A DNA stretch of 64,000 bases from Mytilus californianus (GCF_021869535.1 NW_026262701.1:4727501-4791500); one strand, 5' to 3'. Positions 52,791-63,605 are shown, counted from the first letter of the stretch. Numbers and translations: made by a program. The notes: generated by a model from the letters alone, not told the origin.

Positions 52791-54641
52791 TATACGACCG
52801 CAAAAATTAAAAAAATTTTGGTCGTATATTAGTATGAAGTTGGCGTCGTCTCCATGAAATTTTACCATAAGGTTCAATACCACGAAAGGAAGGTTGGGAT
52901 TGATTTTGGGGGTTATGGTACCAACAGTTAAGGAATTAGGGGCCAAAAATAATCATTTTTGTAACTTCCAGACAATAACTTGTGTGTAAGTGTATTGATC
53001 TCTCTGACATTGTACCACAAGGTTCCATATCACAAAGGGAAGGCTGTAATTGATTTTGGGGGTAATTGCCTCAAAATTTTAGGAATTGGGGGCCAGAAAG
53101 GGGCAAAAACAAGCATTTTTCTAGTTTCATGACAATAACTTGTGTGCAAGTGTTTGGATATTTCTGAAATTGTACTACAAGGTTCCATACCACAAAGGGA
53201 AAGCTGGAATTGAGTTTGGGGGTAATTGCCCGAAACGTTTAGGAATTGGGGGCCAAAAAGGGGCCAAAAATAAGCATTTTTCTAGTTTCCAGACAATAAC
53301 TTGTGTTCAAGTGTATGGATCTCTCTGAAATTGTACTGCAAGGTACCATACCACAAAGGGAAGGCTGGGATTGAGTTTGGGGGTGATGAATCATAAGGGG
53401 GTTCAAAAAATTTGGGGGGGGGGGGTTTCTTTTTTTTTTCTTTTTTTCCTTTTTTTTTTCTTTTAAATTTTTCCATTTTAAGTTGGTTATTTCTGATTTA
53501 TATTTAAAAGCAAATAATAATGATATGGTAGGAGATACACACCAAACAGGATGTGTAAAGTATTATATAATAAGTATTGTGCAATAGCAAGAAATTTTCA
53601 ATTGCACAGTATTGCACAATAGCAAGAAATCTTCAATTGCACAGTATTGCGCAACAGCAAGAAATCCTCATTTGCACAGTATTGCGCAATAGCAAGAAAT
53701 ATCCAATAGCACAATATTGCACAATAGCAAGAAATTGTCAATTGTACAGTATTGCGCAATAGCAAGAAATATTCAATTGCACAGTATTGTGCAAAAGAAG
53801 ATACTTCGTATAAATTGCTTATTTCTTGATCAATTTCAATGGGGTTTTATTCTTGAATTCTTGGGGTTCTTTAATATGCTGAATCTAAGTTTTTGGATTT
53901 TGGGCCCCGTTTTTAAATTGGTCCACATTGAGGTCCAAAGGGTCCAAAATTTAACTTTGTTTGATTTCATCAAAAATTGAATTATTGGGGTTCTTTGATA
54001 TGCCGAATCTAACCGTGTATTTAGATTCTTTATTTTTTGTTCCATTTTCAAATTGGTCTACATTAAGGTCCAAAGGGTCCAAAATTAAACTTAGTTTGAT
54101 TTTAACAAAAATTGAATTTTCAGGGTTCTTTGATATGCTGAATCTAAACATGTATTTAGATTTTTGATTATGGGCCCAGTTTTCAAGTTGTTCCAAATCG
54201 GGGTCCAAAATTAAACTTTGTTTGATTTCAACAAAAATTGATTATATGGGGTTCTTTGATATGCTGAATCTGACCATGTATTTAGATTTTTGATTTTTGG
54301 GCCCCGTTATCAACTTTGTCCACATTGAGGTCAAAAGGGTCCAAAATTAAACTTTGTTTGATTTCATCAAAAATTGAATTCTTGGGGTTCTTTGATATGC
54401 TGAATCTAACCATGTATTTAGATTTTGGATATTGGACCATAATAGGTGAATGTCCAATTTAAAATTTTTAAGTTCTTAGACCACATTCATTCTGTGTCAG
54501 AAACCTATGCTGTGTCAAATATTTAATCACAATCCAAATTCAGAGCTGTATCAAGCTTGAATGTTGTGTCCATACTTGCCCCAACTGTTCAGGGTTCGAC
54601 CTCTGCGGTCGTATCAAGCTGCGCCCTGCGGAGCATTTTAT
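52791..54641 (+). mobile_element. ATIR-1 tandem-core element, full-length copy B
   Basis: The 5' word is ATACGACCGC (52792-52801) with GGTCGTAT (52820-52827). Four 155-bp units (near 52898, 53050, 53212 and 53369), a G-run with polypyrimidine (53417-53462), the 35-bp array (53575-53815) and five 131-bp units (53864-54425) follow. The 3' word is GCGGTCGTAT (54605-54614), with hairpin GCTGCGC/GCGGAGC (54618-54634) and ATTTTAT. The GTC-rich tract after the hairpin is deleted compared with copy A. Apart from that and three fewer 131-bp units it is nearly identical to copy A. Confidence 0.85.
53575..53815 (+). repeat. 35-bp minisatellite with ATTGCGCAAT palindrome, copy B
   Basis: About seven units, matching 47408-47640 nearly base for base with a few substitutions in the palindromes. 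Confidence 0.92.
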
Positions 54642-54699
54642 TCTCGAATGTTACCTACCTAATAAGACATATTACTGGGTTTTACCTTACATGAGCAAA

Positions 54700-55410
54700 G
54701 CGAAGGGTGCCACATGTGGAGTAGGATCTGCTTACTCTTCCGGTGCACCTGAGCTCACCCCAGTGATTGATAGGTTCGTGTTGCTCAGTTTGTAATTTTC
54801 TATTTTGTGTTTTGTAGACTTGCATGTCTTTTTGGTCGTTTTTATATCCCTTCGATATCTTCAGCCCCTCTTAATCAGCTAAGTCTTCTTCATATATGCA
54901 CTTCCATTTAGAAATTGACAATGAGGGTCGATTGAGAACAAATTTTTACGACAAAAAGATGATTTCAGGTTCCCAATTGTGAACTTTCCAATTCTATGTA
55001 ACAACATTCCAGCAGCGCTTGCATATATGGAGTATATATCTATCTCCAAGTCGATACGATATCCCACAGCTTGAATTTCCTATCATGATTTCCTTGCTTA
55101 CAAGGAAGCTATTAAACAAAGGGTTCTAAGTGATGAAGTTGAAGTTATCCCTTCGAAAAATATTACGGACATCATCACGCGTTGGTTGACCGTTATCAAA
55201 TATCTGTGTCACAAATGACGACGGGTATATTCCAATTGATGTAACTACAATCCCGCCCTCTTTTCCTCAAATACGACATTATCGCAAAAGGCTTATTTTT
55301 GTTTTATATAATAAGATTTGGATTTTGAAATATCATCACTGAAAAAACATGTATTGTCGAAATGCGCATCTGGTGCAGTAAGTTGGTACCGATAATGTTA
55401 TTACTACCAC
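54700..55410 (+). mobile_element. Penelope-like element fragment with hammerhead remnant at its 3' end
   Basis: The order is the 3' tail (GGGTGCCACATGTGGAGTAG, TCTGCTTACTCTTCCGG; 54706-54870), then the RT C-terminal part (GAAATTGACAATGAGGGTCG at about 54911, GTGAACTTTCCAATTCTATG, CTTACAAGGAAGCTATTAAA), then at 55338-55385 CACTGAAAAAACATGTATTG followed by TCGAAATGCGCATCTGGTGC. The last piece is homologous to the hammerhead sequence at 61326-61371, but the CTGATGA core is CTGAAAA, so it is inactive. Tail before RT suggests a permuted or tandem arrangement, as known for this class. Confidence 0.7.
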
Positions 55411-56160
55411 TTGGTCGATTAGTCTATAAGTTCGAGGGGGAAACCAGCCAAGTATAGACAATACCTCGGTTATTAAAATTTGCTGTAACACAATTTTTGA
55501 AATTATTTGAAATTAAGGAAAATCATTTCCTCATTCAAAGGTCCTTACCTGATTGTAGCTTTACTTTTTGTCTTTTGTCCTGTTTGGTTTATGAGATCTT
55601 CATTTTTTTAAAGGCAGTGCTTTAATGCCTTTCTAGTTGCCGGGTTAATCCTTCCTTCCGCGATATCCAACTTATCTACGTGGGGGGTCATTAGACTCCA
55701 AGTAGATCCGGAAAAGTTGAATTCTCTCCTCTTCTTATTGCGATATAAAATGTTTTTTGTTTCATTTCATTAACATTGGGAAATAGAGAAACGATCATTG
55801 TGTTTTGTTAGTTTTAAAAACTTTTGATATATTAGTATTTTGCATTATAAGCAGTCAAACTAGAATTATTTGAATTCCGTGTGGAAAGAGCTCGGGTTAA
55901 TTTCGAGTGTTATCTGCAATCTAGATGTTTATAAATCATTTCAGTCGTTGATATAATAATTAAAGGTCGACTGAACATGAATTATATAATACAATTTAAA
56001 GCGCATTTCTGTTTATGCACGTGAACCCGTCTAACGTTATTTTCGCAGTTATATAAAGTAGCAAATTATCGTTCCTGAATAGGTGGCGCCGTGGTAGCGG
56101 ATCCTGTTCCTCTTCTTCCGGTTTCTGCACTGTGCAACTATTTCAGTTACATTTTTAATT
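55411..56160. other. Stretch upstream of the THAP-transposase relic
   Basis: No repeat or frame recognised. It may contain the former promoter or 5' end of the element that follows. Confidence 0.4.
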
Positions 56161-56164
56161 AACG

Positions 56165-57790
56165 ATGCCAAGTACTTGTTGTTGTGTACCTGGATGTCAT
56201 TTAAGAGGAGGACATGCATTTCCAAATGACTTAAAAAGAAGGAAAAGTTGGATCAACGCCATGGCCCATACGCAGATTGGACGAGAACACGATGATATCG
56301 TGGAGTCCATCTCAATCAGCTGTTGTTTGCAAGGCACGTTTTACTGAAAAAGACTACGTGCAGGAAACTATTCATGGTAAAACTCTATTTTCTTTGTGAA
56401 ATATATAGTTATATATGTAATCGCCATGCGAATAAACCAAAGTCTGTTTACAACCGCAATTATCGTTTTAGAATAAAAGGGGGTGGGTAATTCAAGACGT
56501 CATAATTTTTTGGATTACGATTCAATGTGATCTGTTTGAGATTTTTTGGTGATTGCTACAATTATAATGATTTCTTACAAGAGGTATATCATACTGAGAA
56601 TTATTTTAGCAGTAATTATGCTAATGTAGTAATGACAGGAATGCATAAGCTATGCCTCATAGACTTTCTTGAAAAATATCAATGACAATGTTAACAGGAA
56701 CAAAACAATGACATGCTCTCATCTATATTATAGTTATTTAGGTACAAACAATTCAGTTTGTTGCATAAGTCTCTCATTGTTTGTCCTTTGGATTTACATA
56801 ACATACATTGAATCAGGCAAACATAGTTTTATCCAGATTGTAATGAATAAATCTAGTTAATATTTCGCCAGGTAGTACAAAGTATACATTGCTAATGGAA
56901 GTTCATTTAATTATTAAAAAACTAATGTTTTATAACCTTTTTCAGGGCGCAAACCCACCATACAGAGACTTAAGTCTACTGCAATTCCCAGCCTATTTTC
57001 CTGGACCAAGCAAGAGACTGAATCGTCCGCAAATAGAAAAATCAGGGCAGTTTCCTGTGAAAACAAAAGAACTAAACTTGATGAATATTGTAGTAGAAAT
57101 CTAGAGGAAAGTTTTGATTGTAAAGTTGGTTTTCCTGAAGAAGTCATTCATACTGCAGAAAGGATTTATGACTGTCCACCACCAACTGCCGAGCTAATGT
57201 TGAGCTTCACAGATGGAATTACGCAAACACCATCAATGCCTATGTTTTTAACAGAGAATTTTGAAATGAAGACACGTGACACAGCCATGCATTTTTATAC
57301 CGGTTTAGAGTTGTATACTAAATTTTTATTTGTTTTGACCACACTTGGTCCAGCAGCACATTGTTTGAGATGCATATATTTTCAAATTGATAGGGTGTCA
57401 GTTGAAAATCAGTTTTTTTATGACTTTGATGAAATTGAGGCATCATACAACCAACTTTGAACTGTCTAAATTCTAGATTGAATCTAGTGTTAAGAATATT
57501 GTGTATACATGGATTGTTTTTATGTCTAAACAGTGGTGTGAGGCTAACACTTGGCCATCTAGTGGTTTAGTCAGGTATTTTTCACCATCCAACTTCAAAT
57601 TAAAGTTTCCTACGACTTGGATTATTATTGACAGCACAGAATATCCCGTGATAAAACCTAAAGCTCCTAGAGCTCAGGCAACCTTTTCATCAAATAAAAT
57701 CAGAAACACTGAAAATTCTTGAATGTTCGACACCTGGTGGTTTAGTCAACTATGTCTCTATTTCACATAGAGAGAATTATTGGACTTGGC
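56165..57790 (+). pseudogene. Decayed THAP-finger / DDE_Tnp_4 transposase (PIF-Harbinger-like)
   Basis: Exon 1 (56165-56376) opens with MPSTCCCVPGCHLRGGHAFP, then RRKSWINAM, a THAP zinc finger. A frameshift lies near 56308, after which the finger ends CKARF, with Arg in place of the zinc-binding His. Donor G-GTAAAA; exon 2 starts at 56946 (TTTTTCAG) and is open to 57460: RKPTIQRLKSTAIPS, then acidic residues, and THFYTGL-like MHFYTGLELYTKFL. After another frameshift, 57501-57722 gives KFPTTWIIIDSTEYPVIKPK and APRAQATFSSNKIRNT, the first catalytic Asp region of DDE_Tnp_4. Then TPGGLVNYVS is in a further frame. The catalytic remainder is missing. No TIRs were identified. Confidence 0.75.
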
Positions 57791-57799
57791 AAAACATAC

Positions 57800-58190
57800 A
57801 AAATCTAATAAATCCTATGAATGGAACTGAAACAAAACTTTCATCTGAAATAACATTTAGTTGTTTTATGTTGTGTAATTTTAGAACTTGTATTGTGCCA
57901 AAGGATGCATAAATAAAAGTGACGCAATGAATTTTGTTCTGATATATATATATTTACAATTACATGCACATGTAAATTGTAATGCATATAAAAATGAGAA
58001 GATGTGGTATGATATTCAGTGAGTTTATCAAACTAAAGTGCATAAGAAATGGGTTTAAGCAGTTACAGGTGTTACTGTCACCGTACAATCACCATCAATG
58101 AGAAAAACTCGTACCCTGTAAAAAATTTCAGAGATCTTACAACTAAGTTTTGTTGTCTCACCTTGACTTTGGTGAATTTTTTATATCTGT
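57800..58190. other. Stretch without recognisable feature
   Basis: AT-rich; it includes a short TATATATATATTTACAATTA tract near 57940. Nothing else seen. Confidence 0.4.
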
Positions 58191-58194
58191 TGAT

Positions 58195-58790
58195 GTAAAT
58201 ATAAAAAAGAAGATGTGGTATGATTGCCAATGAGACAACTCTCCACACATGCACAAGAGACCAAATGACACAGAAATTAACAGCTATAGGTCACAGTACG
58301 GCCTTCAACAATGAGCAAAGCCCATACCGCACAGTCAGCTATAAAAGGCCCAGAAATGACAATGTAAAACAATTCAAACAAGAAAACTAACGGCCTATTT
58401 TATGTAAAAAAATGAACAAATATAACAAATATGCAACACATAAACAAACGACAACCACTGAATTACACTTTTATAGGCTCCTGACTTGGGACAGGCACAT
58501 ACATGTACATACAGAATGTGGCGGGCTTAAACATGTTAGCGGGATCCCAACCCTCCCCCTAACCTGGGACAGTGGTGTAACAGTACAATATAAGAAAGAA
58601 CTATAAAAATCAGTTGAAAGAGGCTAAACTCATCAGATGGATAAATACAAATACAAGTGGACGTGGTCGGGTAGTTGTACATTGTACATCCAAACAACAA
58701 AAAGACACTAAGTACAAATCTGAGAGTACTCGCAGTTACTGACAGCTAGTTCAAAGCCACTAACAACTGATAAAAAAATCTTGCATCTAA
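58195..58790 (-). repeat. Composite R2+R1 repeat, apparently full length
   Basis: On the minus strand R2 (as at 5183-5395) runs directly into R1 (as at 8567-9122) through CAACTGATTTTTATAGTTCT, about 595 bp in total. This joins two segments found separately at 5 kb and 9 kb, so the two are parts of one element. There is no ORF, terminal inverted repeat or tRNA-like box. Confidence 0.82.
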
Positions 58791-59049
58791 GACTAAATTA
58801 TCAATCCGTAAGCTCCCTTTAGAATTTTATAAATTGTAGATTTTACATTTCTGAGTTATGGGGTTTTATTCATTAAAAAAGGGGGGATTTTCCAGTTTTT
58901 GGACAACAACTCAAAAAATGCTTTAAGCAGTTCACATGAAACTTTGGTGAATTATTTATAGCTATTGATGTAATCTCCCTATTGATTTTCATAAATTTCA
59001 AATATGACATTGAGAAGAAATTGAACTTTATTTGTTTATAGTCTGGCAA

Positions 59050-59312
59050 CAGATTTATTAAGTATTGCACAACAGCACAGTGTATTGCACAACAGCAAGA
59101 AATCTTTAATTGAATATAAATTCAATTCATATAACCGATTTCAAGTTCATTGACTACATTTATTCAGAAACTATAATATGTCAAATATTTAATTACAATC
59201 CAAATTCAGACCTGTATCAAGCTTGAATATTGTGTCCATTTTTGCCCCAGCTGTTCAGGGTAGTACCTCTGCGGGTGTATCCAGCTGCGCTCAGCGAATC
59301 AGTTTATTTCTT
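59050..59312 (+). mobile_element. ATIR-1 3' end fragment
   Basis: Two 35-bp-type units (GTATTGCACAACAGCAAGAA), then the 3' section (TCAAATATTTAATTACAATC, GCCCCAGCTGTTCAGGGTAG) and a mutated terminus (GCGGGTGTATCCAGCTGCGC). It ends 13 bases before another ATIR-1 copy begins. Confidence 0.75.
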
Positions 59313-59324
59313 AATTAAGAACTC

Positions 59325-60958
59325 CTTTTTATACGACCGCAAAAAAATTTTTGTGGTCGTATATTGGTATGACGTTGGCGTCGTCGTCGTCCGGCGTCGT
59401 CGTCCGAAGACACATTAGTTTTCGCACTCTAACTTTAGTTTAAGTGAATGGATCTCAATGAAATTTTAAAATAAGGTTCAATACCACAAAAGGAAAGTGG
59501 GGATTGATTTTGGGGGTTATGGTACCAACAGTTAAGGAATTAGGGGCCAAAAATAAGCATTTTTGTAACTTCCAGACATAACTTGTGTGTAAGTGTATGG
59601 ATCTCTCTGACATTGTACCACAAGGTTCCATATCACAAAGGGAATGCTGGGATTGATTTTTGGGGTTAATTGCCTCCAAATTTTAGGAATTAGGGGCCAA
59701 AAAGGGGCAAAAAACAAGCATTTTTCTAGTTTCATGACAATAACTTGTGTGCAAGTCTATGGATAACTCTGACATTGTATCACAAGGTTCCATATCACAA
59801 AGGGAATGCTGGGATTGAATTTGGGGGTAATTGTTTCCAAATTTTAGGAATTAGGGGCAAAAAAAGGGCAAAAAACAAGCATTTTTCTAGTTTCATGGCA
59901 ATAACTTGTGTGTAAGTGTATGGATCTTTATGAAATTGTACTACAAGGTTCCATATCACAAAGGGAAAGCTGGAATTGAGTTTGGGGGTAATTGCCCAAA
60001 AAGTTTAGGAATAAGGGGCCAAAAATAAGCATTTTTCTAGTTTCCAGACAATAACTTGTGTTCAAGTGTATGGATCTCTCTGAAATTGTACTGCAAGGTA
60101 CATTGTACCATACCACAAAGGGAATGCTGGGATTGATTTTGGGGGTAATTGCCTCCAAATTTTAGGAATTAGGGGCCAAAAAGGGGCAAAAAACAAGCAT
60201 TTTTCTAGTTTCATGACAATACCTTGTGTGTAAGTCTATGGATCTCTCTGACATTGTATCACATGGTTCCATATCACAAAGGGAATGCTGGGATTGATTT
60301 TGGGGGGTAATTGCCTCCAAATTTTAGGAATTAGGGGCCAAAAAGGGGAAAAAACAAGCATTTTTCTAGTTTCATGGCAATAACTTGTGTGTAAGTGTAT
60401 GGATCTTTATGAAATTGTACTACAAGGTTCCATATCACAAAGGGAAAGCTGGGTTTGAGTTTGGGGGTAATTGCCCTAAACGTTTAGGAATTTGGGACCA
60501 AAAAGGGGCCAAAAAACAAGCATTTTTCTAGTTTCCAGACAATAACTTGTGTTCAAGTGTATGGATCTCTCTGAAATTGTACTGCAAGGTACCATATCAC
60601 AAAGGGAAGGCTGGGATTGAGTTTTGGGGTGATGAATCATAAGGGGGTTCAAAAAATTTGGGGGGGGGGGGATTCTTTTTCCTTTTTTTTCTTTAAAATT
60701 TTCCATTTTAAATTGGTTATTTCTGATTTATATATAAAAGCAAATAATAATGATATGGTTTGAATAGGTAAATTAAATTTTTTTAAGTATCTTAGACCAC
60801 TTTCATTCTGTGTCAGAAACCTATGCTGTGTCAAATATTTAATTACAATCCAAATTCAGTGCTGAATCAAGCTTGAATGTTGTGTTCATACTTGCCCCAA
60901 CTGTTCAGGGTTCGACCTCTGCGGTCGTATCAAGCTGCGCCCCAGCGGAGCATTTTAT
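59325..60958 (+). mobile_element. ATIR-1 tandem-core element, copy C (expanded 155-bp core)
   Basis: The 5' word is ATACGACCGC (59331-59340) with GTGGTCGTAT (59353-59362), then GTCGTCGTCGTCC-type sequence (59378-59406). Eight units of the 155-bp core follow (starts near 59502, 59650, 59812, 59974, 60130, 60290, 60455 and 60613), and a G-run (60660-60670). Neither the 35-bp array nor the 131-bp core is present. The 3' section ends with GCGGTCGTAT (60921-60930), hairpin GCTGCGC/GCGGAGC (60934-60951) and ATTTTAT. Confidence 0.85.
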
Positions 60959-61149
60959 TTCATTCATAAATTACTTTATGCTTGGAAATATAATTTTGCT
61001 TGGAGTTGAAAGAGTTGACATGTTGCAATGTACATTTACTCTACATAGTTCTATGGTACCAAATCAAAAGTTTATATAAAGAAAGAAGTCAAAGGTTACC
61101 CATCATAGTTTAGTTACATACATTTTTTTTTGTACCTAAGGTCGTTGAA

Positions 61150-61200
61150 TATAGATCATTATATAAATAAGGAGATGTGTTATGATTGCCAATGAAAAAA
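61150..61200 (-). repeat. R1 3' fragment
   Basis: GGAGATGTGTTATGATTGCC followed by AATGAAAAAACTAAG resembles the reverse complement of the R1 end, with several changes. Confidence 0.45.
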
Positions 61201-61325
61201 CTAAGGATTTTCTTATCCAAGGAATAGATTACCTTAGCCGTATTTGGCACAACTTTTTGGAATTTTGGGTCCTCAATGCTCTTCAACTTTGTACTTGTTT
61301 GGCTTTGTTACTATTTTGATCTGAA

Positions 61326-61371
61326 CGTCACTGATGAGTCTTATGTAGACGAAACACACGTCTGGCGTATT
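61326..61371 (+). ncRNA. Hammerhead ribozyme sequence with intact catalytic core
   Basis: CTGATGA (61331-61337), stem II GTCT (61338-61341) with AGAC (61347-61350) around loop TATGT, then GAAA (61351-61354). Stem III is ACAC (61354-61357) with GCGT (61365-61368), one mismatch. The predicted cleavage site is after GTA at 61367-61369. Core boxes match the hammerhead consensus. Stem I around the site is weak (only the first pair is clear), so cleavage of this copy alone is doubtful. Hammerheads are known in Penelope-like elements and in small retrozymes of bivalves; a PLE 3' fragment lies 400 bases downstream. Confidence 0.75.
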
Positions 61372-61682
61372 AAATTATAATCCTGGTACCTTTGATAACT
61401 AATTTGACAAAAAATTAGATAAAAAAGGTACAAACTGGACATAATGCACTAGTTCATAAACAAGTGAGAACAATCACCTTCATATAGTGCTCAGAATATG
61501 ACATTCATAAAACTTATTCAATATCATTAGAGAACTCTAAATCTTAAATACTGAAAGCCACCTCTGATAAGTACACTGTACTATGCAAGATAATGATATA
61601 ACTGGACTTAAAATACACACAACCTGTAATTAACTGCCTTTACAGCGCTTTCGTGCTTTGATTTATACTTGGACTCGAGCAT

Positions 61683-61745
61683 CACTGAAGAGACATGTAT
61701 TGTCAAAATGTGCATCTGATACAGTAAAATTGGTACCATTTATGT
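61683..61745 (+). ncRNA. Degenerate hammerhead-derived sequence
   Basis: CACTGAAGAGACATGTATTG, then TCAAAATGTGCATCTGATAC and GGTACC. It aligns with 61329-61390 and 55338-55400: stem II GACA/TGTC is kept, but CTGATGA is CTGAAGA and GAAA is AAAA, so it is inactive. Confidence 0.6.
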
Positions 61746-61779
61746 TATCATCGCCGTGTTTGAAATAACATGTACAACA

Positions 61780-62005
61780 CGATGGGTGCCATATATTGAG
61801 CAGGATCTGCTTACCTTTCCGGAGCATCTGAGATCATCCACCTATTTTGGGTGGGGTTCGTGTTGCTTAAGTCTAGTTGTCTATGTTGTGTATTGTAGAC
61901 TGTTGTTTGTCTTTTGACCGTTTTTCTTTTTTTTTATCAATTGCATTTTCAACTTATCAGTTTGCTATCCCTTTGATATCTTCCGCCCTTCTTTTAAAGT
62001 GAAAT
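61780..62005 (+). mobile_element. PLE 3' region fragment
   Basis: ACACGATGGGTGCC, GAGCAGGATCTGCTTACC, TTGGGTGGGGTTCGTGTTGC, TGTTTGTCTTTTGACCGT and TCCCTTTGATATCTTCCG match the tail at 600-830. No RT sequence is present. Confidence 0.7.
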
Positions 62006-62064
62006 GTTGGGTTTTAAACTGAAAAAGAGAATATTTATGGCATGGTATTGGTTGCAAAAATTTG

Positions 62065-62460
62065 ATATTTTTCATTTAAATGCAATATTTTTCATTTAAT
62101 TGGTCTATTTTTTCATTTATATGCAATATTTTTTCATTTATATGCAATATTTTTTCATTTGTATGGTATATTTTTTCATTTAAATGGTATATTTTTTCAT
62201 TTATATGCAATATTTTTTATTTTAATGGTATAATTTTTCATTTATATGGTATATTTTTTCATTTAAATGCAATATTTTTTATTCAAATGGTATAATTTTT
62301 CATTCAAATGGTATAATTTTTCGTTTAAATGGTATAATTTTTCATTCAAATGGTATAATTTTCATTCAAATGCAATAGTTTTTATTCAATTGGTATAAAA
62401 TGTCATTTGAATGCGATATTTTTTATTCAATTTGTATAGTAGTTTTTAATTTATATGCAA
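62065..62460 (+). repeat. 21-bp minisatellite (ATTTTTTCATTTAAATGGTAT)n
   Basis: About 19 units of a T-rich repeat with alternating cores ATGCAATAT and ATGGTATA, spacing 20-22 bases. AT content is above 80 percent. The plus strand is translatable through several units only because the unit is about a multiple of three. Confidence 0.92.
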
Positions 62461-63600
62461 TAATTGCATTATGGGAAATTCTTTGACGTCATAAGGTCAA
62501 ATTTGCAACAACGTTTGTGATTGGTCGGAAATTGTTTGGATGTCTCCCCTTTCTTTCTAAACATGGGTGACCAAGAATTAAAAAACGCGTCAGAATATCG
62601 CCCCTCTAACTAAATCTAACGTTCGTGCGAGTCCTGCACTGGCTGTTAATGCCAATAATGGCCAGGACGAGCAAAAAATGCGAGTGACAAGTAATAATAA
62701 TTAATTTGACACACAACTTGTTCATGGATAGCGCTGAAACAGATGCCTGCCTGCATGGCAAAAACACCTCCAATGAAAACCTTTTCTGAAGAAACTCTCC
62801 TACAGTCTACACATTGAAATAAAAAAAAAATACATAGCTAGCCCCCCTCCCCCTTCTAAGTCCAGATACATGTAATCATGACGTTCTTTAGTGCTATTTC
62901 ATTTTTTACTTTTCTTGATCCTCAGAGACGTTGCAGGAAGGCACATGAAAAACGAATAAAAAGCATCCAGGACGTTACAATTATTTGGACTAAGCCCCCT
63001 CTTTTTTACTACATGTAGAAAAAAATCACCTAATTACGACAGCAGAACTAGAAACCCACAAGTAGAGACATAAGCTGTTATACTCTGGAACTAATTCTTT
63101 AATAAAGACAATTCAGGATAAATTGGAACCAGTTACTAACCCATGTTACAACAATAGTCCTATGACATAGGACTTCACTATATGAGGCGTTAACTTCATA
63201 TTTAATACTATCTATGATATGTGCTCTCATGTCTTATGCTGCAAATCATTTTACATTTAGGATTCGTTGCTGAGCTTTGTTTTACTGTTCTCGCCTCCGA
63301 ATCCCTTAAATAGATTTTTTTTCAAGCCCCACAGTAGTTCAATAATTACTATATGTCTTTGCATAAATAAGTATGCAGGGCATATTTCAAAACATATTTT
63401 ATCTTCAGGACTTTTAAATGATTTACTTTTCAATACTGCATTGGGAAGGGGGGTATACAAGTTTATTTTGTGACACATTATATAATATAATTAGGTATCC
63501 AACAAATTATATGATTGTACGTTTAGCTATTATCTAGACCCGTACACAATGTATATAATTAGACACATTTAACAGGGGCGGATCCAAAACCTCGGTGTCT
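62461..63600. other. Stretch without recognisable feature
   Basis: No gene or repeat family identified; short frames at 63257-63478 overlap on both strands and show no motif. Confidence 0.4.
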
Positions 63601-63605
63601 AGAAA

